Source: Bin87 sp965115825
GTDB lineage: Bacteria > Chloroflexota > Dehalococcoidia > Lucifugimonadales > UBA3495
Assembly (NCBI GenBank): GCA_965115825.1
Contig: OZ220464.1
Span: 3,201,670 to 3,265,669, forward strand
Length of the DNA stretch: 64,000 bases
Direction of reading: 5' to 3'
Shown one piece after another: positions 8,172 through 22,715 of this stretch. The notes beneath the pieces are model-generated. The model was not told the origin of the DNA, ran no database searches, and was given only the letters and a program-made list of their open reading frames with translations. The position numbers and the translations under genes were made by a program. The first letter of the stretch is position 1, and each line of letters starts with the position of its first letter.

Positions 8172-11100
8172 ATGGTGCTAACCCGCAAGCGCTCAGGCCG
8201 AAACGACCGTGGATTGACCGCCCGCGAGGTCAAAACGTACTCCGATTCCAGCATCGCCAACGTCCTTGACGTGCCCAACCTCATCCGCAGCCAAATTGAG
8301 TCCTTTGAATGGTTCAAGACCAACGGCTTGAGGGATGTCTTCGATGAATGCTCCCCCATCGTCGCCGGCGTAACTCGCCGCTTCGCTAACAGCGACGCCG
8401 GGCGGCGCGGAGACCGTTACGAGTTGTATTTCCGCGACCATTGGTTCGATCCGCCTCAATTCTCGGCGGAAGAGTGCCGCGAACGGGAAATCAACTTTTC
8501 TCAGGCCCTGTACGTCAAGGCTCAGCTGCGCGACCAGGAAACTGGGGAGATAACCGAGTCGGACATCTTCTTTGGAGACGTGCCGATGATGACCGAAACC
8601 GGCACCTTCATCATCAACGGCGCAGAGCGCGTGCTGGTCAGCCAGTTGCAGCGCGCTCCCGGCGTTTATTACGAGCGGGAACAATCCCAGGATCCGGCCT
8701 GTCCGGAGTGCGGCAAGCTGGAAAACTGGTACTACAAGGGACGCATCTCCGCCAGTCGGGGCGCCCGCATTGAAATGCAGACCTGGACGCATTACTACGC
8801 GCGCCGACGAAACCTGCCCGAAACCATCACCGTCAGCGTTGACCGCCGCCGTCGCATGAGCGTTTCCACCTTCCTCTACGCTCTGGGCATTGTCAGCCCG
8901 GAGGAGATGCGCTCACTCTTTGACGACATTGGCAGAATTGGCGACTTTAACGATTGCCGCCCCTTCGTCGGCGGGGTCGAACCCACGGCAGACCGGGACT
9001 ACATCACTGATCCGGATTCTAAGGATCCCAGCGCCAGGGAAAAAGAAGAGCTGCGTTCCTTGTGGGCCCGGGTTCACCCCGACCGGGAGTTCAACATAAA
9101 GCAGGCCTGGCGCATCGGCCTGGCTCAGCGCAACCTGTATAAATGGCTGCGCCCCGGCGAGCCGGCAGTGCAGGTGGACGGAGCCTGCTCCTTCGTCCTC
9201 AGCCACTTTTACGACGGCAAGCGTTTCGACTTGGGAGAGGTGGGCCGCATCAAGCTTGACCAGCGGCTGGGTCGTTCCGACGACCAGGCGCTTACCAAAG
9301 AGCAGAAGGACATCCTGAACTTCATCCGTAAGCAGCACGGCTCCACCGGAGACGGCGTTACCCCCAACGAAATCTTCGCCGCTTCCGGACGGGAACATCG
9401 CATCCTGTCTGACCGGGACACTGACGCGCTGATTACCTACGGCTACCTCGAACGTCGGGACGACCGCCGTATTGAACCCCTGGACATCTTCGCCGGCGTG
9501 GCCGACGAAACCGTCACCGTCAGTGTGCGCAGCCAGGACGCCGCCGGCGCCGGCACGCTGTTGGCGCTGCTGGAAGATTCGGAGGAGGACGTGCAGTCCG
9601 TGGCGGTACAGAGCCAGGTGACGGATATGCTGGGCGAACCCGTTGCCATCGTCATCCAGCCGATAACCGGCAGCGCTGTTCGGGAAGCTGTTTCTTGCGG
9701 TGAGGTCGCCATCCTGAAAAACCGCTTCCTGTCGGAAACGAGCATTGTGGAACCCGGCCAGCTGATTTACGCCGAAAAGGTGAGCCAGGGGCCGTTGCAA
9801 TCTTGGCGGCTGACGCCGGTGCGCGCCCGCGCCTCCTACATCGTCGGCGTGGTAACCGAAGTGAACGCCGGCGCCAACGGCAATATGCACAAGGTGCGGT
9901 TCAACCTGCCGGGCATACTGCTGCCGGAGCGCCGGGTTTTGGATCTGTACGACATCACCGATGCCATCCGCGGCCTGATTGAGCAGCACATCGCCAACGA
10001 AGAGCCCCGGGACAACATTGACCACCTGGGGAATCGGCGGGTTCGCGTCGCCGGCGAGCTGATGCGCGACCAGGTTCGCATCGGCCTGCTGCGGATGCAT
10101 CGTATGTTCCAGGACCGGGTAGGCCGGCTGGAAAAACCGGAGGACGCGGTGCCGGCCAAGCTGGTCAACGTGCGCCCGGTTACTGGAGCCATCCGCGAAT
10201 TCTTCGGTGGCGACAAGCTGTCCCAGTTTATGGATCAGACCAACCCGCTGGCGGAATTGACCCACAAGCGCCGCCTATCCGCCCTCGGCCGCGGCGGGCT
10301 GACTCGCGAACGGGCCGGGTTCGACGTGCGTGACGTACACGCTTCCCACTATGGGCGCATCTGCCCAATTGAGACCCCGGAAGGCGCCAACATCGGCCTC
10401 CTCAGCAGCTTGGCCGCCTATGCCCGCATCGACCGGCTGGGGTTCATCGAGACCCCGTACTGGCCGGTGGTCAAACGTCTCTGGCTGAGCGACTGCAAAG
10501 ATCCCGGGTTCCCCGGCTACTTTGACCCGGTAGGGCACGTGGTTACTGAAAACGTAACCACCCGCAAGGGGGAGGTCATCGTCCTGGCGGGTGAGGCCAT
10601 CACCGCCGACCACCTACGACGGCTGTCTCGGCTCTCCTCGGACACCGTGATTGAGGTATCGCCTTTCGTGGATACCCGCCCCCAAAGCGTCCGCTACCTT
10701 ACTGCCGACCTTGAAGAACGGTTCCCCATAGCTCAGGCCAATTCCAACTTCGACGAGCTTTACCAGTTCACCGACGAACTGGTAGAAGTGCGCGAGGGCG
10801 ACAACTATCGCCTGGCGGCGCCGGCCGGCGTTGAATACGCCGACGTTTCTCCGTTGCAGATTATGAGCGTATCTGCCGCGCTGATACCCTTCCTGGAGCA
10901 CGACGACGCGAACCGGGCCTTGATGGGATGCAATATGCAGCGACAAGCGGTGCCTCTGTTGCAGCCTCAGGCGCCCATCGTAGGCACTGGCATTGAGAGT
11001 CGCGTGGCCCGGGACAGCGGCCAAGTGCTCTTGTCGCAGGCGCAAGGATCGGTGCTGTCCGTGAACGGCCACGAAATAGTTGTGGTTGACGATTCTGGAC

Positions 11101-12773
11101 GGGCGCACTACCACCGCCTCATCAAGTTTGCGCGTACCAATCAGGGCACGTGTCTCAATCAGCGTCCGGTGGTTCAGAAGGGAGATTACGTCAACAAAGG
11201 CGACGCCCTGGCGGACAGCTCTTCTACCGACGGCGGCGAACTGGCCCTGGGGCAGAATGTGCTCGTCGCCTTTATGTCCTGGGAGGGCTACAATTACGAA
11301 GACGCCATCATAATCAGCGAGCGGCTGGTGAAGGACGACCAGTTCACGTCGGTTCACATCGAAAAGTACGAGGTGGATAGCCGCTCTACCAAGCTGGGCG
11401 ATGAGGAAATCACCCGCGACATTCCCAACGTTGGCGAGGGCAACCTGCGCGACCTGGATGAGCGCGGCATCATCCGCATCGGCGCCGACGTTGGCCCCGG
11501 CGACATCCTGGTGGGCAAGGTTACGCCCAAAGGCGAAACCGAAATGACTGCCGAAGAACGCCTCCTGCGCGCCATTTTCGGCGAAAAGTCCAAAGACGTT
11601 CGGGATACCTCCCTGCGTGTGCCCCACGGCCAGCGTGGCAAGGTCATCGGCGTCAAAGCCCTCAGCCGGGACAAGAAAGACGAGGATGAACCGGCCGACC
11701 AGCTACAGCCGGACGTGAACGAGGCCATCCGCGTCTGGGTTGCCCAGACCCGTAAAATATCCGTCGGCGACAAAATGGCCGGACGCCATGGTAATAAAGG
11801 CGTGGTTTCCCGCATCCTTCCCGAAGAGGATATGCCGTTCCTCTCCGATGGCACGCCGGTTGACATCATCCTGAACCCCATCGGAGTGCCTTCGCGTATG
11901 AATCTGGGGCAGGTTCTGGAAAGCCACCTGGGATGGGCCGCCCGCAACCTGAACTTCCAGGCCCTCACTCCGGTGTTTGAGGGGGCTGACGACGACAACA
12001 TCGAAGATTCGTTAGCGCGATGGTGGTTCGCCCAGCAGGCCAAAGCCGCCGCCGATCCCAGCGCTGACGACGTCGGTGCCCCTGACCCTGAGAGTGTGTA
12101 CGACTGGCTCCGTGAGCAAGGTTTTGACCCCGAAGCCATCTACGACGAAGAACAGCACGGCAAAGCCCGGGAGGCTTGCCTGTACCTCTGGCTGCGCGAC
12201 GTGGCCGGGGAAAATCCCGACGGCCTTACCATGGCTGAGATGCACCAGCTGGCCTTGGATGTGCATCGCCAGAGGCTCATATCGCCGCCCACCTTCGCCA
12301 AATTTCAGCTCTACGACGGGCGTTCCGGCGAACCCTTTGACCAGCCCGTGGCGGTGGGCAGCATCTACATGCTCAAGCTGATCCACCTGGTGGAGGACAA
12401 AATCCACGCCCGTTCCACCGGCCCCTACTCAATGATTACGCAGCAGCCTCTGGGCGGCAAGGCTCAGTTCGGCGGCCAGCGTTTCGGCGAAATGGAGGTG
12501 TGGGCCTTGGAAGCCTACTCCGCCGCCCATAACTTGCAGGAGGTGCTTACCATCAAGTCCGACGACGTCACCGGTCGTGTCAATACCTATGAGTCTATCG
12601 TCAAGGGCAACCCCATCAGTCAGCCCGGCATTCCCGAATCCTTCAACGTTCTACTCAAAGAGCTGCAAAGCCTGGGACTGAACGTGCGCTTGGAAGAAGA
12701 AGATGAGCAGGAAGACGTCAGCTTGGGGCTGCCCGGCGAAGACGACTACCTCTTTGCCTCGGAGGTGAACTAA
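8172..12773 (+). CDS. rpoB: DNA-directed RNA polymerase subunit beta
   Basis: This is the 1533-residue beta subunit, forming part of the catalytic cleft and the rifampicin pocket. Family landmarks in order: RSQIESFEWF near residue 40; YYEREQS lobe sequence; LSQFMDQTNPLAELTHKRR around 683-701; SHYGRICPIETPEG soon after; KMAGRHGNKGVVSR; and the C-terminal GGKAQFGGQRFGEMEVWALE. It is longer than E. coli RpoB (1342), with extra sequence in the lobes, including a CPECGK pair near residue 178. An AGGAG site lies 7 bp before the ATG. rpoC starts 3 bp downstream, so the two are co-translated. Some rifampicin-region residues differ from E. coli. Confidence 0.98.
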   Translation: MVLTRKRSGRNDRGLTAREVKTYSDSSIANVLDVPNLIRSQIESFEWFKTNGLRDVFDECSPIVAGVTRRFANSDAGRRGDRYELYFRDHWFDPPQFSAEECREREINFSQALYVKAQLRDQETGEITESDIFFGDVPMMTETGTFIINGAERVLVSQLQRAPGVYYEREQSQDPACPECGKLENWYYKGRISASRGARIEMQTWTHYYARRRNLPETITVSVDRRRRMSVSTFLYALGIVSPEEMRSLFDDIGRIGDFNDCRPFVGGVEPTADRDYITDPDSKDPSAREKEELRSLWARVHPDREFNIKQAWRIGLAQRNLYKWLRPGEPAVQVDGACSFVLSHFYDGKRFDLGEVGRIKLDQRLGRSDDQALTKEQKDILNFIRKQHGSTGDGVTPNEIFAASGREHRILSDRDTDALITYGYLERRDDRRIEPLDIFAGVADETVTVSVRSQDAAGAGTLLALLEDSEEDVQSVAVQSQVTDMLGEPVAIVIQPITGSAVREAVSCGEVAILKNRFLSETSIVEPGQLIYAEKVSQGPLQSWRLTPVRARASYIVGVVTEVNAGANGNMHKVRFNLPGILLPERRVLDLYDITDAIRGLIEQHIANEEPRDNIDHLGNRRVRVAGELMRDQVRIGLLRMHRMFQDRVGRLEKPEDAVPAKLVNVRPVTGAIREFFGGDKLSQFMDQTNPLAELTHKRRLSALGRGGLTRERAGFDVRDVHASHYGRICPIETPEGANIGLLSSLAAYARIDRLGFIETPYWPVVKRLWLSDCKDPGFPGYFDPVGHVVTENVTTRKGEVIVLAGEAITADHLRRLSRLSSDTVIEVSPFVDTRPQSVRYLTADLEERFPIAQANSNFDELYQFTDELVEVREGDNYRLAAPAGVEYADVSPLQIMSVSAALIPFLEHDDANRALMGCNMQRQAVPLLQPQAPIVGTGIESRVARDSGQVLLSQAQGSVLSVNGHEIVVVDDSGRAHYHRLIKFARTNQGTCLNQRPVVQKGDYVNKGDALADSSSTDGGELALGQNVLVAFMSWEGYNYEDAIIISERLVKDDQFTSVHIEKYEVDSRSTKLGDEEITRDIPNVGEGNLRDLDERGIIRIGADVGPGDILVGKVTPKGETEMTAEERLLRAIFGEKSKDVRDTSLRVPHGQRGKVIGVKALSRDKKDEDEPADQLQPDVNEAIRVWVAQTRKISVGDKMAGRHGNKGVVSRILPEEDMPFLSDGTPVDIILNPIGVPSRMNLGQVLESHLGWAARNLNFQALTPVFEGADDDNIEDSLARWWFAQQAKAAADPSADDVGAPDPESVYDWLREQGFDPEAIYDEEQHGKAREACLYLWLRDVAGENPDGLTMAEMHQLALDVHRQRLISPPTFAKFQLYDGRSGEPFDQPVAVGSIYMLKLIHLVEDKIHARSTGPYSMITQQPLGGKAQFGGQRFGEMEVWALEAYSAAHNLQEVLTIKSDDVTGRVNTYESIVKGNPISQPGIPESFNVLLKELQSLGLNVRLEEEDEQEDVSLGLPGEDDYLFASEVN

Positions 12774-12776
12774 ATC

Positions 12777-18008
<5,232 letters not shown>

Positions 18009-18037
18009 ATCCCGGTTTGCAGCTCAGCAAGATAAGG

Positions 18038-18063
18038 CAGGGGCGAATGTCTATTCGCCCCTG
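18038..18063. terminator. Hairpin after rpoC (terminator- or attenuator-like)
   Basis: An 11-bp perfect stem CAGGGGCGAAT/ATTCGCCCCTG with a GTCT loop, 30 bp after the rpoC stop and 25 bp before pyrD. No T-run follows, so strong intrinsic termination is doubtful. It may dampen read-through into pyrD or protect the 3' end. Confidence 0.5.
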
Positions 18064-18087
18064 TGTCCAAGTAGGATGGGAGCATAT

Positions 18088-19047
18088 ATGGACTTGACGG
18101 TGAACTTGGCTTCCCAACGCCGGAAGGCTCTCATCCTGTCCAACCCGGTAATGGTTGCTTCGGGCGCTTTCGGCTACGACGGCTACGGCCGCGGTCTTCC
18201 TGCGGACGCGCCTCTGGCATCCCTCGGCGCCGTTCTGCCCAAGACCTTCACCCGCTACCCTAGAAAGGGAAACCCGGAACCGCGCTGGTTCCCGCCCTCT
18301 TTCCGCGAGGGACTGGCCGCCGGTGAAACCACTTTACTGAACTCCATCGGCTTGACCAACCCCGGCATTGAGGCGGCAATGTCCGACTTGGCGCCTCAAT
18401 GGGCCGCTATGGACACCAACATCGTGATGAGTATGGCTGCCGAAAGCCCGGAACAGTGGGAAGAAATGGCCGCGTTCACCCGGAAAGTTGCCGGCTTTTC
18501 CGCTATCGAGCTGAACCTGAGTTGTCCCAACGTGGCTGATGGCGCAATGTTCAGCCACCGCCCTATTCTTACCGAGGCGGCGGTGGCTGGCGTTCGGCGT
18601 CAAACCGATATGCCGCTGTGGGCCAAGTTGTCGCCCAACGTGCCCGACATTACCGAAATCGCCCACGCTGCTGTGTCCGCCGGCGCTGACGCCCTGACCA
18701 TATCCAACACAATGCCGGCCCTTCACATCGACGTTGACACCGGCAAGGCTGCCCTGGGCGCGGGCTACGGTGGCCTGTCCGGGCCAGCCCTGCGCCCCAT
18801 AGCTATGGCTTTGGTTCATCGGGTGGCGCAGACGGTTGACGTACCGATTATCGGCGTCGGCGGCATTATGACGGGCCGCCATGCCGCCGAGTACCTACTG
18901 GCCGGGGCATCAGCCGTGCAGGTAGGCAGCGCCAATCTGGCCGACCTCAGCGCGCCCTTTCGCATCCTCGCTGAGCTGGAAGCGCTGCTGCGCGAATGGG
19001 AAGTATCGGCCGCGGCGGATATTATCGGCCAAGCCGAACTGGCGTAA
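18088..19047 (+). CDS. pyrD: Dihydroorotate dehydrogenase (class 1B-like catalytic subunit)
   Basis: The 319-residue FMN enzyme oxidises dihydroorotate to orotate in pyrimidine synthesis. Visible motifs are NPVMVASGAFGYDGYGR, LLNSIGLTNPG, the active-site loop ELNLSCPNV with its catalytic Cys, WAKLSPNVPDI for FMN, and the glycine-rich phosphate loop VPIIGVGGI. Length and the Cys base fit class 1B, which normally pairs with an iron-sulfur PyrK; no pyrK is in the window. The start at 18088 follows AGGATGGGAG. It lies 79 bp after rpoC and may share its transcript. Confidence 0.93.
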   Translation: MDLTVNLASQRRKALILSNPVMVASGAFGYDGYGRGLPADAPLASLGAVLPKTFTRYPRKGNPEPRWFPPSFREGLAAGETTLLNSIGLTNPGIEAAMSDLAPQWAAMDTNIVMSMAAESPEQWEEMAAFTRKVAGFSAIELNLSCPNVADGAMFSHRPILTEAAVAGVRRQTDMPLWAKLSPNVPDITEIAHAAVSAGADALTISNTMPALHIDVDTGKAALGAGYGGLSGPALRPIAMALVHRVAQTVDVPIIGVGGIMTGRHAAEYLLAGASAVQVGSANLADLSAPFRILAELEALLREWEVSAAADIIGQAELA

Positions 19048-19093
19048 TGTCCGGGTGGATTGCAAACAACCGCTTTCGCGAACAACCCCACCT

Positions 19094-19333
19094 AGCAACT
19101 GGCGGGAGCGTATTGTCAGGAACTCCAAAATCGTGGCCGGCAAACCGACGGTAAAAGGCGCCTGCATCTCCGTTGAGCCGACCGTGGAATTGCTGGATAG
19201 CGGCTGGTCTGAGGAAGGGATGCTGAGAACTGTTTCTGTTGGCTTCCTGACAACGTTGCAGAAGGCCGCAAACGCCACTGCCGACACTCCCTTGTCCTAT
19301 GTAACTTGGGGAGCGGCTAATGGCGCGCTTTGA
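19094..19333 (+). pseudogene. DUF433-family antitoxin-like remnant
   Basis: The translated stretch NWRERIVRNSKIVAGKPTVK, then VEPTVELLDSGWSEEGML, is a clear DUF433 (antitoxin-like helix-turn-helix) N-terminal half. After that the frame loses the expected pattern. The +1 frame instead gives NCFCWLPDNVAEG, reminiscent of the family's 'YP-L-dnV-aa' end, suggesting a frameshift near 19225. There is no good start codon where the family begins (an AGC replaces the expected ATG) and no DUF5615 toxin partner alongside. It is best treated as a decayed antitoxin gene. Confidence 0.5.
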
Positions 19334-19387
19334 CGATAAAGACAAGCAAGACTTTGAGGTAACGCGGCCGGCATTTTGACCTGGCCC

Positions 19388-20590
19388 CTACCACGCCGCC
19401 CGCAGCACAGATTCCAGCTCCGCAACCCCCTGCACCGGGCGCACGTTGCGGTGCAAAGCGAAGTCGGTCAGCGCATCTTTGGCAATACCGGCGATGCCAT
19501 CTACCGGAACCCCCACATCACGCAGATTGACCGGGAGGCCGATGGCCTCATAGAACCCCGATACGGCGGCGGCAGCGGCATCCGCCGCTTCGGTGTCGTC
19601 GGATCCCGGCTCTCGCACACCCAGCGCATCGGCTACGCGGGCCTGGCCGGCAAGGTTGTAATCCCGGTTGAACCGCATCCCTGGCCCGGTGAGGGTGGAA
19701 TAGGCCGCCCCGTGACTGCAATCGGCGTAGCGAGTATCCAGGCTGTGGGCCAGCGCGGTTACCACGCCCAACGCTGAGCCGTTGGCACCGGTGTCCCCGG
19801 CCCGATTGTACATAAACGACGCTGCGCACAGGTTGACGCGCGCCGCCCCGTCCGATGCGTCCCTGCGCACTGAGGGCAGATTCTCCACCAGTATCCCCAG
19901 CGCCGCCAGCAAGTCGGCCATCGCCATCGGGTTGCTCCTCGGCGCTTGCAGCGCGCTGATTACTCCGCTGAACAGCGAGCCCGACGCGCTGATGCACAAG
20001 TCAGTCGGCGCGGTCAGCAGCGCCTCGGTATCCCAGATTATCGCCGCCGGCCGGGTCTTGGGGTCGAACATTTCCAGCCGATGGCCGGTGTCGCCATCTA
20101 TGACTGCCGTGCCGGCTCGCGTCGCTGCCGTGGTTGGCGTGGTCAGCACCAAAATGTTGGGCAGCTTGGGCCGCATCAGGCGCGGACTGACGGGCGGCTG
20201 CCCCGGCGGGTATTTTGTGGCGTGTTTTCGGAGGTCGCCGCCCTCCGCCAACAGGATAATGATGGCCCGCGCTGTCACCACCGCGCTGCCGCCGCCTACT
20301 GCGATTATCAGGTCGGCGCCGGCCTCACGGGCCATGCGAACACCGTCCAGCGCCGCCGGCGCCGGCGAGCCGGTCTGTACGCCGTCAAACACCCCGGCCG
20401 GAGGTTCCCCCAAAGCCTCCGCCACCCGTTCCAGCAAATTGGTGCGCGTGGCTACCGACTGCCCGCAAACTACGAAAGGTCGCTTGGCTCCCGCGCGCTG
20501 CACCGCTGACCGCAGGTTTGACAAAGCGTCATCACCAGCGTGAACCCTCACCGGGTAGGCAGTGTGCCGAAATGGAGCGACTGCGTCCAT
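19388..20590 (-). CDS. Iron-containing alcohol dehydrogenase / maleylacetate reductase family protein, metal site altered
   Basis: The 400-residue product has the family fold: an N-terminal nucleotide-binding half with GGGSAVVTARA, then LTTPTTAATRAGTAVI, and a helical C-terminal half with LAHSLDTRYADCSHG. Two metal-ligand histidines are preserved in the latter. The other ligand motif, normally G-x-D-A-L-x-H, reads SASGSLFSGVISA, so both Asp and His are missing. The enzyme may therefore not bind iron or zinc in the usual way, or may have a new role. It is convergent with the pyrD side and divergent from the gene at 20828. A TGAGGA ribosome site precedes the start. Confidence 0.75.
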   Translation of the reverse strand: MDAVAPFRHTAYPVRVHAGDDALSNLRSAVQRAGAKRPFVVCGQSVATRTNLLERVAEALGEPPAGVFDGVQTGSPAPAALDGVRMAREAGADLIIAVGGGSAVVTARAIIILLAEGGDLRKHATKYPPGQPPVSPRLMRPKLPNILVLTTPTTAATRAGTAVIDGDTGHRLEMFDPKTRPAAIIWDTEALLTAPTDLCISASGSLFSGVISALQAPRSNPMAMADLLAALGILVENLPSVRRDASDGAARVNLCAASFMYNRAGDTGANGSALGVVTALAHSLDTRYADCSHGAAYSTLTGPGMRFNRDYNLAGQARVADALGVREPGSDDTEAADAAAAAVSGFYEAIGLPVNLRDVGVPVDGIAGIAKDALTDFALHRNVRPVQGVAELESVLRAAW

Positions 20591-20813
20591 AAGCGTAGAT
20601 CCTCAAGCGACAGCGACAGCCGTAATGACGCCGGCTTGCGTTAGCTTCCTAAAATGTCACGGGCTTCCTCTACGCTGTACCCAACACAACCACAGCGAAG
20701 GAAACCCGTGAACGCCACTAATCGTATCACCAAATCCCACCACTGCCTACCCGCGCCCAAAGGAACCGACCGGCCCGGCGCCAATGGTTGCTGCATGACC
20801 ACAGCCTGCGTCG

Positions 20814-20822
20814 TGCTAAAAT
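20814..20822 (+). promoter_or_regulatory. Extended -10 giving a near-leaderless transcript
   Basis: TGCTAAAAT ends 5 bp before the ATG at 20828, so transcription would begin within a base or two of the start codon. Confidence 0.5.
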
Positions 20823-20827
20823 CAGGT

Positions 20828-21286
20828 ATGCCCGGTTATAGTTCCACTACTTTACCATCTTTGGAAGCTCGCCTGTTCCGCTGCCGCAGCCAGGCATTGC
20901 GCCTGCTGGACGCGGCGCAGACGGCTATGACGCGCGGCCGATGGAACGAGTCCGAAGAACTCCTGTGGGGCAGCTTGGTAGCGGCGGCCCGCGGCGTTGC
21001 GCTGTGGCACGGCGCGCCTGCCGACTCTGACGACGCCCTACGCGGTTTCCTTCATCGTTTGGGCGAGCAGGAACGCGACCGCTACATCCGCGACGCCTTT
21101 GACCACCTGTCCGCCCTGTCCGACGCAGCTGAGCGCGTTCGGGAACGGCGCAGCCGCGTTGACTATCTCTTTCTCGCAATGGACGACCTGACCGAAGCAA
21201 TTGAGCGTCTGGTGGCCCGCATCCCCGGCGGCGATAACCCCATTCCCTCGGCCAATCCCGACGACGAAGTTGCCGATTTCAACTGA
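20828..21286 (+). CDS. Small helical protein, HEPN/PaREP1-like, unknown function
   Basis: The 152-residue product is almost entirely helical. Its centre (LDAAQTAMTRGRWNESEELLWGSLVAAARGVA, read from positions ~20907-21002) resembles HEPN or PaREP1-type helical bundles in which a long helix carries an acidic/aromatic face. No R-x4-6-H nuclease motif is evident, so I would not call it an RNase. The ATG at 20828 is chosen over 20654 because upstream residues are Pro/Ser/Arg-rich and non-family-like, and because an extended -10 sits just upstream. It is 9 bp before mtaB and probably co-transcribed with it. Confidence 0.5.
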   Translation: MPGYSSTTLPSLEARLFRCRSQALRLLDAAQTAMTRGRWNESEELLWGSLVAAARGVALWHGAPADSDDALRGFLHRLGEQERDRYIRDAFDHLSALSDAAERVRERRSRVDYLFLAMDDLTEAIERLVARIPGGDNPIPSANPDDEVADFN

Positions 21287-21295
21287 TAAGCCGCT

Positions 21296-22708
21296 ATGCC
21301 CGGAACCGTCGCCATCGCAACCCACGGCTGCAAGCTGAACCAGGCGGACAGCGCCATTCTGGCCCGGCAGTTCGCCCAAGCCGGCTACCGGCTGGTGGAC
21401 GCCAGTGCAGACGCCGACATCATAATCGTGAACACCTGCACCGTCACTGCCACCGCCGACGCCAAAGCCCGCCAGGCCCTGCGCGCCGCCCATCGCGCTA
21501 ACCCGGACGCCGTGTTAGTGGCGGCCGGCTGTTACCCTCAACGGGCCGCCGCCGAACTGCGCCGGATGCCCGAGGTCTCCCTGGTGGTTGGCAATCAGGA
21601 AAAGCCTGAACTGGCCAGCCTGGCCATCGCCGAACTGACCCGGAGCAGAGGCGATTCTGCCACATCTCACTCTCCTGCTGCCTTTCCCGGTATGAAAGAC
21701 GGCCTGGACGAGAGCGTTGGCATTGAGAGCGCCGGCATCCTGCGCCGCAGCCGGGCTATGGTCAAGATTCAGGAAGGTTGCGACCAGGTTTGCGCCTACT
21801 GCATCGTGCCCAAAGTGCGCGGACGCGAGCGCAGCATCCCGCCGGACGACTTGGTAGCCGTCATCAATCGCCACGTCGCCGACGGGTTCAAGGAGATAGC
21901 CCTCACCGGAACCCAGCTGGGCACCTATGGCTTTGACCTGGAAGGCGTTGACCTGCCCCGGCTGTTGGCCCGTATCCTGAACGAAACAGACTTGCCGCGG
22001 CTCCGGGTATCCTCGTTGCAGGCCCACGAAATCGGCCCTGAGCTGCTGCGGCTCTGGCGAGACTCCCGCCTATGCCCCCATTTCCACGTGCCGCTGCAAA
22101 GCGGCAGCGAAGCCACGTTGCGCGCCATGCGCCGGCGCTACGATTCCGCCGCCTACCGGCACGCTGTTGCCCTGATACGAGACACGGTTCCCGCCGCCGC
22201 CATCACTACCGATATCATCGTTGGTTTCCCGGGCGAGGACGCCGACGCCCATGCCGCCAGCCTGGCCCTGGCTGCCGAAATGCGCTTCGCCGACATCCAC
22301 GTATTCCCCTACTCGCCGCGTCCCGGCACTACCGCGCGCTATCTGCCCGGGCCGGTTGCCGCTGCCGAAAAGCGGCGTCGGGCTGCTGAGATGGCCGCCG
22401 TCGCAGCCGCCGGGTTCGCCGAGTATCGCAATCGACTGGCCGGCCAGACCCGCCCGGCGTTATGGGAAACGGCCAGAGCCGTCGCGCCGCAACGCTCCCA
22501 ACTCTTCACCCCCTATCAGTCCATCACTCCTCACCATGCCCGCGAAAGCGGGAGCCCAGGCGATGCCTTGCGCTGGAGCGGCCTCACCGACAACTACGTA
22601 CGCGTAATTGCGGAGACGGAGATCTCCGTTGACCTCAGCAACCGCATTACGCCGGCCCTTCTGGTCCGGCTGGACGGCAAGTCCATGCTGGCAATCCCGG
22701 AAGTCTAA
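21296..22708 (+). CDS. mtaB: tRNA methylthiotransferase, MtaB-like (radical SAM)
   Basis: The 470-residue protein adds a methylthio group to t6A37 of tRNA in the MtaB branch of the family. The N-terminal UPF0004 domain shows THGCKLNQAD and NTCTVT with cluster-binding Cys, plus AAGCYPQ. The radical-SAM motif is CDQVCAYCIVP, giving CxxxCxxC near residues 161-168, followed by RGRERS. Downstream HVPLQSGSEATLRAMRRRY is diagnostic for the family. The C-terminal ~60 residues form a TRAM-like RNA-binding end. KLNQADS rather than MNxxDS points to MtaB over MiaB or RimO. Confidence 0.88.
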   Translation: MPGTVAIATHGCKLNQADSAILARQFAQAGYRLVDASADADIIIVNTCTVTATADAKARQALRAAHRANPDAVLVAAGCYPQRAAAELRRMPEVSLVVGNQEKPELASLAIAELTRSRGDSATSHSPAAFPGMKDGLDESVGIESAGILRRSRAMVKIQEGCDQVCAYCIVPKVRGRERSIPPDDLVAVINRHVADGFKEIALTGTQLGTYGFDLEGVDLPRLLARILNETDLPRLRVSSLQAHEIGPELLRLWRDSRLCPHFHVPLQSGSEATLRAMRRRYDSAAYRHAVALIRDTVPAAAITTDIIVGFPGEDADAHAASLALAAEMRFADIHVFPYSPRPGTTARYLPGPVAAAEKRRRAAEMAAVAAAGFAEYRNRLAGQTRPALWETARAVAPQRSQLFTPYQSITPHHARESGSPGDALRWSGLTDNYVRVIAETEISVDLSNRITPALLVRLDGKSMLAIPEV

Positions 22709-22715
22709 GGACGAG

